This document shows positions 22,298-31,694 of a stretch of DNA of 39,049 bases, piece by piece. The stretch covers positions 1-39,049 of the forward strand of contig CAMIME010000019.1 in the NCBI GenBank assembly GCA_946221035.1, in the 5' to 3' direction. Position 1 is the stretch's first letter. The number at the start of each line of letters is the position of its first letter. Below the pieces are notes generated by a model. The model saw only the letters and a list, made by a program, of their open reading frames with translations, was not told the DNA's origin and ran no database searches. The stretch is from an uncultured Campylobacter sp. (lineage in GTDB: Bacteria > Actinomycetota > Actinomycetes > Mycobacteriales > Mycobacteriaceae). The position numbers and the translations under genes were made by a program.

Positions 22298-22393
22298 CGA
22301 CCGCACACGGGCGCCTGAGGTATCGGGCTGAGATCACGCTGCAATCCGCGCGAGCACCGTTCGAACCTGCCTGGTTAGCACCAGCGAAGGAAG
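22298..22393 (+). ncRNA. TPP riboswitch (THI element) of thiC
   Basis: The conserved blocks appear in order: GGGCGCC, GGCTGAGATCACGC (22326-22339), CGTTCGAACCTG (22358-22369), GGTTAGCACC and CCAGCGAAGGAAG (to 22393). The aptamer ends 14 nt before the thiC GTG and its 3' end merges with the ribosome-binding region, so translational control by thiamine pyrophosphate is likely. Confidence 0.93.
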
Positions 22394-22407
22394 TAAAGGA
22401 GAAGGTC

Positions 22408-24240
<1,833 letters not shown>

Positions 24241-24247
24241 TGGCCGG

Positions 24248-25051
24248 GTGACTTCCACCCAGCAATTCATCGACACCCACCGAGATTCCGACGACGCCAC
24301 CCTCGCCCAAGCTCTGGTCGAGCACGCCGGGGCGCTTGCCCTGCGCATGCGCGGCGCGGGTCTGTCCACGGAGGAGAAGACCTCGGTCTCGGACGTCGTC
24401 ACGGAGGCTGACCGCGCGGCGGAGGAATTCGTCGCCGAAGCGTTGGGCGCACTGCGTATCGACGACGGGCTGCTGGGCGAGGAAGGTGCCTCCCGCGCGT
24501 CGAAAACGGGGCGCACCTGGGTCATCGACCCGGTGGACGGGACCTATAACTTCTCCCAGGGCTCAGACTACTTCTGCTCCGCGCTGGCGCTGACCCGCGA
24601 CGACGAACCGCTCATCGGCGCGGTGCACCGCCCTGCCCTGGGCACCACGTGGCTCGCGGCGGAAGGGGTGGCCACGCGTGATGGGGTGCAGTTGGGTGCG
24701 CTGCCGGAGGCGTCGTTAAGCAATGAAGCTCTTGTGACGTACCTCCACCCCACCTCGATGGCGGTGGATGCGGTGCGCGAGACGTGGCTGCGCGCGGCCC
24801 GGGGCGCGGCGACGATCCGGATGTTCGGGGCCGGGTCGGTTGACCTTGCAAATGTGGCGTCTGGGCAGATGGGGGGCTGGCTGCAGCACTCGGTGGCGGA
24901 CTGGGATTGGCTGCCAGGCAAGGCCCTGGTAGAAGCCGTCGGCGGGCGCGCGATCAAGGTGGACGCAGGCGGGGTGACCTGGTGCGTCGCCGGCAACCGG
25001 CGCCTGGTGGATGAAGTGGCCGCGCTGCTTAGGGCAGGCGCAGGCCAGTAG
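24248..25051 (+). CDS. Inositol-monophosphatase-family phosphatase
   Basis: The 267-residue Mg2+-dependent sugar or nucleotide phosphatase has the family metal-binding motifs: VSDVVTEADRAAEEFV (about residues 45-60), GLLGEEG (about 76-82), VIDPVDGTYNFSQGSDYFC (about 93-111) and ADWDWLPGKALVEAVGG (about 217-233). The family covers inositol-phosphate, histidinol-phosphate and other monophosphates, and the substrate cannot be read from sequence. The start is GTG at 24248, 7 nt after thiC, so it may share the TPP-controlled transcript. Its last 23 bases overlap the convergent protease gene. Confidence 0.85.
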   Translation: MTSTQQFIDTHRDSDDATLAQALVEHAGALALRMRGAGLSTEEKTSVSDVVTEADRAAEEFVAEALGALRIDDGLLGEEGASRASKTGRTWVIDPVDGTYNFSQGSDYFCSALALTRDDEPLIGAVHRPALGTTWLAAEGVATRDGVQLGALPEASLSNEALVTYLHPTSMAVDAVRETWLRAARGAATIRMFGAGSVDLANVASGQMGGWLQHSVADWDWLPGKALVEAVGGRAIKVDAGGVTWCVAGNRRLVDEVAALLRAGAGQ

Positions 25052-25841
25052 GCATATCGGCCAGAACGGCATCCATGCGCGCCGCCGCGGTGGGCGCGTG
25101 GACGGGACCCTGGAGCGGCGTGTGGCAGGCGATGTCCAGCGGCGGGCGCATCGTTCCGCCGTTGATCAGGCCGATGAGGCGGTCGCCCTCCATGAGCGGG
25201 GCTCCCGAGTCGCCCTGCATTGCGCACACCTGGCTGACGTTCCTGGTGTCCCATTCGCTGATCGTCATCGCGCACGTGCTGCCGGAGGCGACGCCGTGCT
25301 TGCACACCATCTGACCTGGTTTGAGCGGCGCGCCGCCCATGCGGTTGATGGTGACCCCGTTGTAGGTGCGAGTGACCTCGGCATTGGGGCCAAGGGTGAT
25401 GACGGCGTAGTCCAGCGCGGCGTTGACGTGGGTGATGGTGCCCGAGCGTCCGGTCTGCGGGGTGTCGGCGGAAACCACCGGGTCACCCACCTTGCCGCAG
25501 TGGCCAGCGGTGATCGCGATCTTTTCGCCCTTGCCGTTGTAGCCCGCAACGGTGGTCGTGCAGATTGCGTCCTCACCCACGTAGAGCGGCGTGCCGGGGC
25601 CGTAGAGCGCCTTGCCCCGAGCTGCGGCCTGCGCGGCTTCGGCTGGGACGCGCGGGGCGTCGTGGAATGAGCCGGGCACCCGGTACAGGACCCTGTCGGC
25701 GAAAGGCTTGCCCGCCAGCGTTTTGGAAATCCCGTCGGTGCGCCAGAGGTAATTCTCGGTGGGTTCCGCCTGCGCCGCGGGGGCTAGCGCCGTGGCCAGC
25801 GTCAATGCCATTACTGTCCCTGCCAATGTCACCCGGCGCAT
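25029..25841 (-). CDS. Secreted trypsin-like (S1) serine protease
   Basis: The 270-residue exported protein starts with a Sec signal peptide (MRRVTLAG, then a hydrophobic run and APAAQA, cleavage near residue 25). The mature part has the chymotrypsin triad: His in AITAGHCGKVG (about residue 109), Asp in NAALDYAVITLG and Ser in MQGDSGAPLMEG (about 219). Cysteines in ICTTTVAG and AGHC form the usual His-loop disulfide. I chose the ATG at 25841 over an in-frame TTG at 25850, which would have no usable ribosome-binding site. Convergent and overlapping with the IMPase gene; the protein target is unknown. Confidence 0.88.
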   Translation of the reverse strand: MRRVTLAGTVMALTLATALAPAAQAEPTENYLWRTDGISKTLAGKPFADRVLYRVPGSFHDAPRVPAEAAQAAARGKALYGPGTPLYVGEDAICTTTVAGYNGKGEKIAITAGHCGKVGDPVVSADTPQTGRSGTITHVNAALDYAVITLGPNAEVTRTYNGVTINRMGGAPLKPGQMVCKHGVASGSTCAMTISEWDTRNVSQVCAMQGDSGAPLMEGDRLIGLINGGTMRPPLDIACHTPLQGPVHAPTAAARMDAVLADMPTGLRLP

Positions 25842-25898
25842 GAACCTCAAATCCCTTCAGTCACTCCAATCACAACCATCACATTCAACCACAAGCGA

Positions 25899-25904
25899 TA
25901 CACT
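25899..25904 (+). promoter_or_regulatory. -10 box of the M20 amidohydrolase gene (leaderless)
   Basis: TACACT is followed by 7 nt and the ATG at 25912, with no ribosome-binding site between. Confidence 0.55.
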
Positions 25905-25911
25905 TTGGCCT

Positions 25912-27129
25912 ATGAGCGACCCGAACCAGACACTCACCGGCGCGCTCGCGCCGTTCGAAGACACCATTGACGCCACCCGTGAGCAGCGTGAAGAGCTGTA
26001 CAAGTGGTTCCACCAGCACCCCGAGCTCTCACTGGAGGAAGTAGAAACTTCCGCCCGCATCGAAGAGGAGATGACGCGCATCGGCTACGACGTCATCTCG
26101 GTGGGCAAGACCGGCAAAGTCGCCGTACTGGAAAACGGAGACGGCCCCACCGTCTTGTTCCGCGCGGACTTCGATGCCCTGCCGCTGGCAGAGGAAACCG
26201 GCCTGGACTACGCGGCCGATCCTGCACTCGGCAGGATGCACGCCTGCGGCCACGACATGCACACCACGGCACTCATTGGCGCCGCCGAAGCGTTGATGCG
26301 GCACAAAGACCTCTGGTCCGGCACGTTCATCGCCCTGTTCCAACCGGGCGAGGAAACCGGCCACGGCGCGTTGGACATGGTCAACTCCGGTCTGGCGGAC
26401 GTGGTGCCGGAGCCGGACATCGTGCTAGGACAGCACGTCGGTCCCCTGCTTCAGAATTACGGTGTGGGCTCCCTCGCTGGCCCGGTGTACACCACGTGCG
26501 TTCAAACCAAGATCACGCTCTACGGCAAGGGCTCCCACGGCTCAATGCCGCAGAAGGGGATCGACCCGGTAGTCATGGCAGCGGAAGTGATCATGGCGCT
26601 GCAGACCGTGGTTGCCCGCAACATGGATCCCTCGGACATGACCGTGGTCACCGTGGGCGCGGTCCACGGTGGGCAGTCCGCGAACACCGTCGCCGATTCC
26701 GTGGATATCGCCGTGTCCACCCGCGCGTACACGAAGGAGATTTCGGACGAGCTCAACGCCCACATCGAGCGGATCGTGCGCGGCGTGGCGCAGACACACG
26801 GTGCGCAGCGCGAGCCCAAATTCGAGGTCATCGGCGGCGCACCAGAATTTTGGAACAACGAGGACGCGGCCGAGCTCGTCATGGCGGCTTTCAGCGACCA
26901 GTTCGGGGACCGCGCCGGCGACTTCGGCCGCTTAGGCGGTTCGGAGGATTTCCCCAACATCGCCTCCGCCTGGGGTGCGCCCTACTACTTCTGGTTCGTG
27001 GGCTCGAGCGACAACATCGCGACCGCCGCGCCCAACCACTCGCCGCAGTTCGCCCCCGATCTCCAGCCGACTCTCGACGTCTCCGTTCGCGCAATCCTCA
27101 CAGGCGTATCCCCATGGCTGATCAAGTAA
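25912..27129 (+). CDS. M20-family amidohydrolase (N-acyl-amino-acid / hippurate hydrolase type)
   Basis: The 405-residue metallo-hydrolase cleaves N-acyl amino acids or related amides. It shows the M20D signatures ELYKWFHQHPELSLEE (about residues 26-41), VLFRADFDALPLAEETG, MHACGHDMHTTALIGAA (metal ligands Cys/His, about 106-122), FQPGEETGHGA and the late GGSEDFPNI histidine-loop equivalent. No signal peptide is seen. It resembles, from memory, the N-acyl-glutamine aminoacylase AgaA of axillary corynebacteria over much of its length (WFHQHPE, FRADFDALP, DLWSGTFIA, APWL/SPWL end), so release of acids from skin-type conjugates is possible. DUF418 follows with a 16-nt overlap. Confidence 0.88.
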   Translation: MSDPNQTLTGALAPFEDTIDATREQREELYKWFHQHPELSLEEVETSARIEEEMTRIGYDVISVGKTGKVAVLENGDGPTVLFRADFDALPLAEETGLDYAADPALGRMHACGHDMHTTALIGAAEALMRHKDLWSGTFIALFQPGEETGHGALDMVNSGLADVVPEPDIVLGQHVGPLLQNYGVGSLAGPVYTTCVQTKITLYGKGSHGSMPQKGIDPVVMAAEVIMALQTVVARNMDPSDMTVVTVGAVHGGQSANTVADSVDIAVSTRAYTKEISDELNAHIERIVRGVAQTHGAQREPKFEVIGGAPEFWNNEDAAELVMAAFSDQFGDRAGDFGRLGGSEDFPNIASAWGAPYYFWFVGSSDNIATAAPNHSPQFAPDLQPTLDVSVRAILTGVSPWLIK

Positions 27130-28340
27130 ACCCCCGTCTCATCGTCCCCGACCTCGCCCGCGGCACTGCCCTACTCGGCATCGCGATGGCGAACGCCGCC
27201 CAGGCATGGATGATCAATTCCTACTCCGCCGAACTCAACCCCGGCTGGTCAGTCGGCGGCGTGCGCGAGGGCAGCGTCATCGACGCAATCTGCGCCGTGT
27301 TCGCCGCGATGTTCGTCCACGTGCGCGGCCTGCCAATGTTCTCCACCCTCCTCGGCTTCGGCTTCGGCCTTGTGGCATCGAGCCTCGCGCGCAAGGGCTA
27401 TACCGCCAAGGAGTCGCGGCGCGTCCTCATTCGCCGGTACGGGATTCTCGCGCTGTTCGGTCTGGCCCACCTATTCCTGATCTTCTACGGCGACATCATG
27501 TTCACCTACGGGGTGATCGGCGTCGCCATGGCCCTCCTCTTCACACTCAGCACCAAAAAGCTGCGCATCATCGCGTACACCCTGCTCGGTCTGTGGACTG
27601 CGTTCACCGGGTTCGCCGCCACCGTCTCGTTCTTCATCCCCGAAGGCGTCGAGGTCGGATTCAACTCCTCGACGGACACCTCCGAGCTGAACACGGTGGG
27701 AGTGTGGTTTGCAGAAAACCTCTCCGAGGCAATCACGTCACTGACCGCCTCACCGATGGCCGTCCTGCAGCTCGGCGCGCTCTCGCTCATCGGCTTCATC
27801 TGGGCGAAAGAGCGAGTGCTTATCGACGTCTCCGAGCACCGACGCACCCTCACCACGTGGACCGTCCTTGCCGCAGCCATCATTGTGTTGCTCGGCGTGC
27901 CGTGGGGGCTGAGCGCCGCGGGCGTGCTGCCCAACCGGTGGGAAACTGCATTCTTCATGCTCAACCAGTCACTGGGGTATTGGACGGGACCCGGCATCCT
28001 CGCCGCTCTGGCGCTGGCCACCGACAGCCTGCACAACGAAGTACCCGGCTGGGCGAAAGCATTCGTCGCGCTGGGCAAGCGCTCCATGTCCGGTTACCTG
28101 GCCCAATCCTTCCTCTTCATCGCGCTTGTGATGCCTTTCGCCCTCGGCATCGGCCAGGACGCGACTGTCTCCGGCAAGCTGCTCATGGGCTTGGTCGTGT
28201 GGCTGATCACGCTGCTGCTTGCCGTAGTCTTGGACAAGGCTGACAAACAAGGCCCATTTGAACAGGCACACCGCCGCCTTGCCTACGGCAAGACTGGAAG
28301 GATCGAACCCAAACATGATCGAGCTCAAATCGCTGCCTGA
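27114..28340 (+). CDS. DUF418 domain-containing membrane protein
   Basis: The 408-residue polytopic protein starts MADQVNPRLIVPDLARGTALLGI, a DUF418/YeiB-type N-terminus (LxxxRGxALLGI). About eight to ten helices follow, with a FSTLLGFGFGLVASSLARKG segment near residue 75, RYGILALFGLAHLFLIFYGDI near 110 and the DUF418 C-terminal block GKRSMSGYLAQSFLFI (about 322-337). The function is not established; a transport or acyltransfer role is sometimes proposed. It overlaps the amidohydrolase by 16 nt and the acetyltransferase by 26 nt, so the three genes form a tightly packed operon. Confidence 0.85.
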   Translation: MADQVNPRLIVPDLARGTALLGIAMANAAQAWMINSYSAELNPGWSVGGVREGSVIDAICAVFAAMFVHVRGLPMFSTLLGFGFGLVASSLARKGYTAKESRRVLIRRYGILALFGLAHLFLIFYGDIMFTYGVIGVAMALLFTLSTKKLRIIAYTLLGLWTAFTGFAATVSFFIPEGVEVGFNSSTDTSELNTVGVWFAENLSEAITSLTASPMAVLQLGALSLIGFIWAKERVLIDVSEHRRTLTTWTVLAAAIIVLLGVPWGLSAAGVLPNRWETAFFMLNQSLGYWTGPGILAALALATDSLHNEVPGWAKAFVALGKRSMSGYLAQSFLFIALVMPFALGIGQDATVSGKLLMGLVVWLITLLLAVVLDKADKQGPFEQAHRRLAYGKTGRIEPKHDRAQIAA

Positions 28341-28749
28341 CCTCGGCCCGCTCGAAGTGCACCAGCTGTACAAGCTGCGTGTCGATGTCTTCGTGGCCGA
28401 GCAGCAGTGCCCGTTCAACGAGATCGATGCGCAAGACGCTGATCCCGCGACGCGCCACATCCTCTCCTGGGAGGACGACGGCACCCTAGCCGCCTGCGCG
28501 CGGGTCTTCCCCACCGAAACCGGCTCGCGCTTTGGGCGCTTTGTCGTGCGGCCCGACTACCGCGGAACCGGCCTTGGCCCGCTGATCGTCAGGGCAGGCA
28601 TCAAGTACTCCGAGCGCTGGCCGGGAGATTTGGTGATTGAGGCGCAGTCCGGCCTCGTCGACTACTACGCCCAGTTCGGCTTCGTGGCCGAGGGCGAGGA
28701 ATTCGACGACACCGGCATCATGCACCGCCGGATGCGGCTCGCGCGTTAA
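28315..28749 (+). CDS. ElaA-type GNAT acetyltransferase
   Basis: The 144-residue N-acetyltransferase matches the ElaA subgroup: LYKLRVDVFVAEQQCPFNEID (about residues 18-38), RHILSWEDDGTLAACARVFP and the acetyl-CoA loop RFVVRPDYRGTGLGPLIVRAG (about 77-97), ending with YYAQFGFVAEGEEFDDTGI. The substrate is unknown. I chose the ATG at 28315 inside the DUF418 gene because the homology begins there; GGAAGGA lies 12 nt upstream, a long spacing. It is convergent with the BCCT fragment and overlaps it by 4 nt. Confidence 0.85.
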   Translation: MIELKSLPDLGPLEVHQLYKLRVDVFVAEQQCPFNEIDAQDADPATRHILSWEDDGTLAACARVFPTETGSRFGRFVVRPDYRGTGLGPLIVRAGIKYSERWPGDLVIEAQSGLVDYYAQFGFVAEGEEFDDTGIMHRRMRLAR

Positions 28750-29492
28750 CGCGAGCTACGGTCGACGACGAAGCCCTCCGGGAACTTCCAGGCGTCTTCT
28801 TCGGCGTCGTATTCGAGCTCGGGGCGCTCGACCTCGTTTCCCTCGGAATCGTATCCCGGCGCGGGCTTATTCTCGCCCTCCTCAAGTTTCTCGGCCGTAT
28901 CGGTCTTCTCCCAGGTGCGGGAGCGGGTCTTGCGTGCGGCTGCGGAGTCGTCGTTCATCGCCTTCACCAGCGAGTACATCATGACGAAGTACATGAAGAA
29001 GAACGGCAGGGCGATGATGATGACAACTTGCTGCAGGGCATCGATGCCTGAGTCGTTGATGAACAGCAGCGCTCCGGTCACGAGGCCGACCGCGACCACC
29101 CAGCCGACGCGGTAGTAGGTGGGCGACTTGTTTTCCTCTCCCGAGGCGAACATGTCCATCACCATCGCGGCGGAGTCCATTGATGTGACGAAGTAGAACA
29201 CGATCACGATGAGTGCTACCGAACCGGTGATGGTGTAGATCGGGTACTGCGACAGCAGCGTGAACAGCGCCTGTGGCGTATCGCCGTCCTCCACCACCGG
29301 CTGGGTGAGCACGCCGGGCTCTTTCGCCTCAATCTCCATCGCTGCGCGCCCGAAGATGGAAAACCACACGAGGTCGAACGCGGTCGGGAGAAGCAGCGTG
29401 CCGCCGATGAATTCGCGCACGGTGCGCCCGCGCGAGATACGGGCGAAGCGCTTGGTCCCGGTTGTTTCGGCGACTGTGCTGCCCTCACTCAT
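28746..29492 (-). pseudogene. C-terminal fragment of a BCCT-family (betaine/carnitine/choline) transporter
   Basis: The 248-residue frame covers only the last third of a BCCT transporter. FARISRGRTVREFIGGTLLLPTAFDLVWF matches the segment before and into a late helix, FYFVTSMDSAAMVMDMF is the late unwound helix motif, and about four helices plus a charged cytoplasmic C-tail follow. Full-length members have about 500-600 residues and 12 helices; everything before this point is missing, and the sequence upstream encodes a different small peptide. GGGGA precedes the ATG, so a truncated product could still be made, but it could not form the transport path. It may once have imported a compatible solute, which fits the orphan ectC gene 2.2 kb away. 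Confidence 0.78.
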
Positions 29493-29502
29493 GCGCGGTC
29501 CC

Positions 29503-29667
29503 CTACGGACGCGGGCGGAACAGCGCGCCCGCGGCGGACGACGTCACAGCCGAGCCGACGAGCACGAGAACGGTGTAGAGCGGCCCGGACACTCCGAGCA
29601 TCTGCAGCAGGCAGCCGAAGAACAAGGCACCAACCACGGCACCTGCGATTGCGATTGCCCAACGCAT
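29503..29667 (-). CDS. Small hydrophobic membrane peptide, function unknown
   Basis: A 54-residue frame starts MRWAIAIAGAVVGALFFG and has two hydrophobic stretches (about residues 3-22 and 28-48) joined by a short MLGVSGP turn, ending FRPRP. GGAGGAG lies 8 nt before the ATG, which makes it a credible gene although short. It lies 10 nt upstream of the BCCT fragment on the same strand, so it was probably the leading gene of that operon or a piece of the lost region. I do not recognise a family. Confidence 0.55.
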   Translation of the reverse strand: MRWAIAIAGAVVGALFFGCLLQMLGVSGPLYTVLVLVGSAVTSSAAGALFRPRP

Positions 29668-29718
29668 AGGGGTTTCTCCTCCAATTCATTGATGTGCGCC
29701 ACCAGGGTACCGATTTGT

Positions 29719-29724
29719 TACACT
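29719..29724 (+). promoter_or_regulatory. -10 box for the Mn2+ riboswitch transcript
   Basis: TACACT lies about 12-15 nt before the first conserved stem of the riboswitch. No clear -35 is seen. Confidence 0.45.
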
Positions 29725-29734
29725 CTGCCCCTGT

Positions 29735-29850
29735 TGAAGGGGAGTAGCTCATCAACTGTTGTTCGACACACTGGCCGCCTAAGGCCCGGGCAAGAGGCTT
29801 GCCGCACACGGTAAGCGGGCGAGACCTTCGGTGTTGGAGTGTCCCCTACC
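29735..29850 (+). ncRNA. yybP-ykoY (manganese) riboswitch
   Basis: GAAGGGGAGTAGCTC (29736-29750) at the 5' side, a paired central region with TGGCCGCCTAAGGC, a GC-rich hairpin (GGGCAAGAGGCTTGCC) and the 3' block GCGGGCGAGACCTTCGG (29816-29832) are the hallmarks of this Mn2+-sensing RNA. It ends roughly 20 nt before a CDF metal exporter gene, the type of gene this riboswitch class switches on when manganese is high. Exact ends are approximate. Confidence 0.82.
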
Positions 29851-29867
29851 CCGAGGTGTCTCAAGCC

Positions 29868-30779
29868 ATGAGTAAAGCGCGCAACGAGCAACAACTGCTT
29901 GAAAAGTTCATGTGGCTGTCTATCGCCGCAGCCGTTGTCACCATCGCCTTGAAGGCGACCGCCGCGGTGGTCACCGGCTCCGTCGGTTTCCTCTCTGACG
30001 CGATTGAGAGCGTGATCAACCTGGTCGCCGCGGCCGTGGGCCTGTGGGCGCTGAAGCTTTCGGCCAAGCCCGCGGACGCGAACCACAACTTCGGCCACGC
30101 CCGCGCCGAGTATTTCTCGGCGCAGGTGGAAGGCTCGCTGATTCTGGTGGCGGCGATCGTGATTATCTACACCGCCGTCGAGCGCATCATCAACCCCGTG
30201 CCGCTCGAGCAGGTCGGCATCGGTCTCGCGTTCTCCGTCGCGGCCACGGTTCTCAACGGCGCCGTCGGCGTGGTGCTTATCCGCGCGGGCAAGAAGTACC
30301 GCTCCTCCACCCTGAACGCGGACGGGCACCATTTGCTTACCGACGTCTGGACCACCGTCGGCGTCATCGTCGGCATGGCGCTCGTGTGGGTCACCGGCTG
30401 GCAGGTGCTCGACCCGATCGTGGCCCTGCTCGTGGGCGTGAACATCTTGGTCACCGGCTACTCGCTGCTGAAAGGCGCGATGCTGGGGCTGCTCGCGGAG
30501 TCGCTTCCGGAGGATGAGGTGGCCACCGTACGCCGCCTTCTCGACGAGTACTCGGAGGCCAACGGCGTGACGTTCACCTCCATGCGCACCACCGCCGCCG
30601 GCCGCGAGCGCATGATCAACCTGGTCATGCAGGTCCCAGGTGCGTGGACTGTGGACGAATCCCACGACCACGCCGACGCCGTCGAGCTCGCCATCGCGGA
30701 AGCCCTGGGCGGCGCGGAAACCGTCATCCACGTCGAGCCGCTGGGCCACCACACAAAAACCGGCACTTTGTGGGTCTAG
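29868..30779 (+). CDS. Cation diffusion facilitator (CDF) metal exporter, probably Mn2+
   Basis: The 303-residue protein has six predicted helices and a C-terminal cytoplasmic metal-binding domain. FLSDAIESVINLVAAAVGLW is helix 2 with the D/N metal ligands, HNFGHARAEYFSA is the conserved cytoplasmic loop (about residues 66-78), and DGHHLLTDVWTTVGVIVG is helix 5 with the H/D ligands (about 152-169). The C-terminal domain (MINLVMQVPGAWTVDESHDHADAVE) is typical. The D/N pair at the helix 2 site differs from the H/D pair of zinc-specific members. With a manganese riboswitch directly upstream, Mn2+ export is the best guess (inference). Confidence 0.9.
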   Translation: MSKARNEQQLLEKFMWLSIAAAVVTIALKATAAVVTGSVGFLSDAIESVINLVAAAVGLWALKLSAKPADANHNFGHARAEYFSAQVEGSLILVAAIVIIYTAVERIINPVPLEQVGIGLAFSVAATVLNGAVGVVLIRAGKKYRSSTLNADGHHLLTDVWTTVGVIVGMALVWVTGWQVLDPIVALLVGVNILVTGYSLLKGAMLGLLAESLPEDEVATVRRLLDEYSEANGVTFTSMRTTAAGRERMINLVMQVPGAWTVDESHDHADAVELAIAEALGGAETVIHVEPLGHHTKTGTLWV

Positions 30780-30782
30780 GCT
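30777..30782 (+). promoter_or_regulatory. -10 box of the Rho-N-like gene (leaderless)
   Basis: TAGGCT overlaps the CDF stop codon region and is followed by 7 nt and the ATG at 30790, with no ribosome-binding site. Confidence 0.5.
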
Positions 30783-30789
30783 CGGGTGC

Positions 30790-31041
30790 ATGGCTGACCC
30801 GATCAAAGACCGCGAACTCTACGAGGCGCTGCTGGATGACGGCAACTCCCAGTCCAAAGCCGCCGCGATTGCCAACGCCGCAGCCCGCGACGGCCGCTCC
30901 GAGGTGGGCAAGCGCGGCGGAAAGTCCGGATCCTACGAGGACTGGACCAAAGGAGAGCTCTACGAACGCGCCCAAGAACTCGAGATCGAGGGCCGCTCCA
31001 CCATGACGAAGAACGAGTTGATCAATGCCCTCCGCGATTGA
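30790..31041 (+). CDS. Small Rho-N/SAP-like domain protein
   Basis: The 83-residue hydrophilic protein begins MADPIKDRELYEALLDDGNS, has an AAAIANAAARDGRSEVGKRGG basic stretch (about residues 24-44) and ends with a SAP/Rho-N-type helix-turn-helix, WTKGELYERAQELEIEGRS then MTKNELINALR (about 51-82). Such domains bind nucleic acids or act as small chromatin-type proteins; related proteins are common in actinobacteria and poorly characterised. Its end overlaps the thiE start by 17 nt, so the two are translated from one mRNA. Confidence 0.75.
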   Translation: MADPIKDRELYEALLDDGNSQSKAAAIANAAARDGRSEVGKRGGKSGSYEDWTKGELYERAQELEIEGRSTMTKNELINALRD

Positions 31042-31684
31042 TCTGCGCTGCTACTTCATCACCGGCCAAGGCCCTGACATCGTCGAGCGCGCCCGCGCGG
31101 CAGCCCTCGGCGGCACCGGCGTAATCCAGGTCCGCTCGAAACCTATCTCCGCGCGCGAGCTTTACTCTCTCGGCTTCGAGGTTGCGCGCGCGGTGCGCGA
31201 GGTCAGCGCTTCCACGCACGTGCTTATCGACGACCGGTTGGACATCGCCTTAGCCCTCCGCGACCACGGAGTCACCGGTGTCCACCTAGGACAAGACGAC
31301 CTGGATGTCCGAGTGGCGCGTGAGCTGCTCGGCCCCGACGCGGTGATCGGCCTGACCACCGGCACAGTGGAACTCGTGCGGGCCGCGAACGAGCTGGTGC
31401 GCGAGCAACCCGGCGTGATCGATTACATCGGCTGCGGCCCGTTCCGCGCCACCCCGACGAAGGACTCCGGCCGCGCACCGATCGGCTTGGACGGATACCC
31501 GGCGCTGGTCGAGGCATCTGACCTGCCGATGGTGGCAATCGGCGACGTCACCGCCGACGATGCTTACGACCTGGCCCGCACCGGAGTGGACGGTGTGGCG
31601 ATCGTCCGCGGCGTCATGCACGCCGACAACCCGCGGGCCTACACCGAGCGCGTGGTCGCCGAGTTTGACCGCGGCCGCGCTTAG
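31025..31684 (+). CDS. thiE: Thiamine-phosphate synthase ThiE
   Basis: ThiE joins HMP-pyrophosphate and thiazole phosphate to make thiamine phosphate. The 219-residue TIM barrel has IQVRSKPISARELYSL (about residues 35-50), the pyrophosphate/Mg2+ motif LIDDRLDIALA (about 67-77), GVHLGQDDLDVRVARELLG and the phosphate-binding loop CGPFRATPTKDSGRAPIGLDG (about 138-158). Length is normal. The ATG lies inside the preceding gene. Downstream the expected thiO is displaced by an opposite-strand ectC gene, with 10 nt between stop codons. Confidence 0.94.
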   Translation: MPSAIDLRCYFITGQGPDIVERARAAALGGTGVIQVRSKPISARELYSLGFEVARAVREVSASTHVLIDDRLDIALALRDHGVTGVHLGQDDLDVRVARELLGPDAVIGLTTGTVELVRAANELVREQPGVIDYIGCGPFRATPTKDSGRAPIGLDGYPALVEASDLPMVAIGDVTADDAYDLARTGVDGVAIVRGVMHADNPRAYTERVVAEFDRGRA

Positions 31685-31694
31685 TACGTGCTGC

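Noticed and set aside
26004..27113. Long Arg-rich upstream extension of the DUF418 frame
   Set aside because: It overlaps the M20 gene completely and has shadow composition; DUF418 homology begins at MADQVNPRL (27114).
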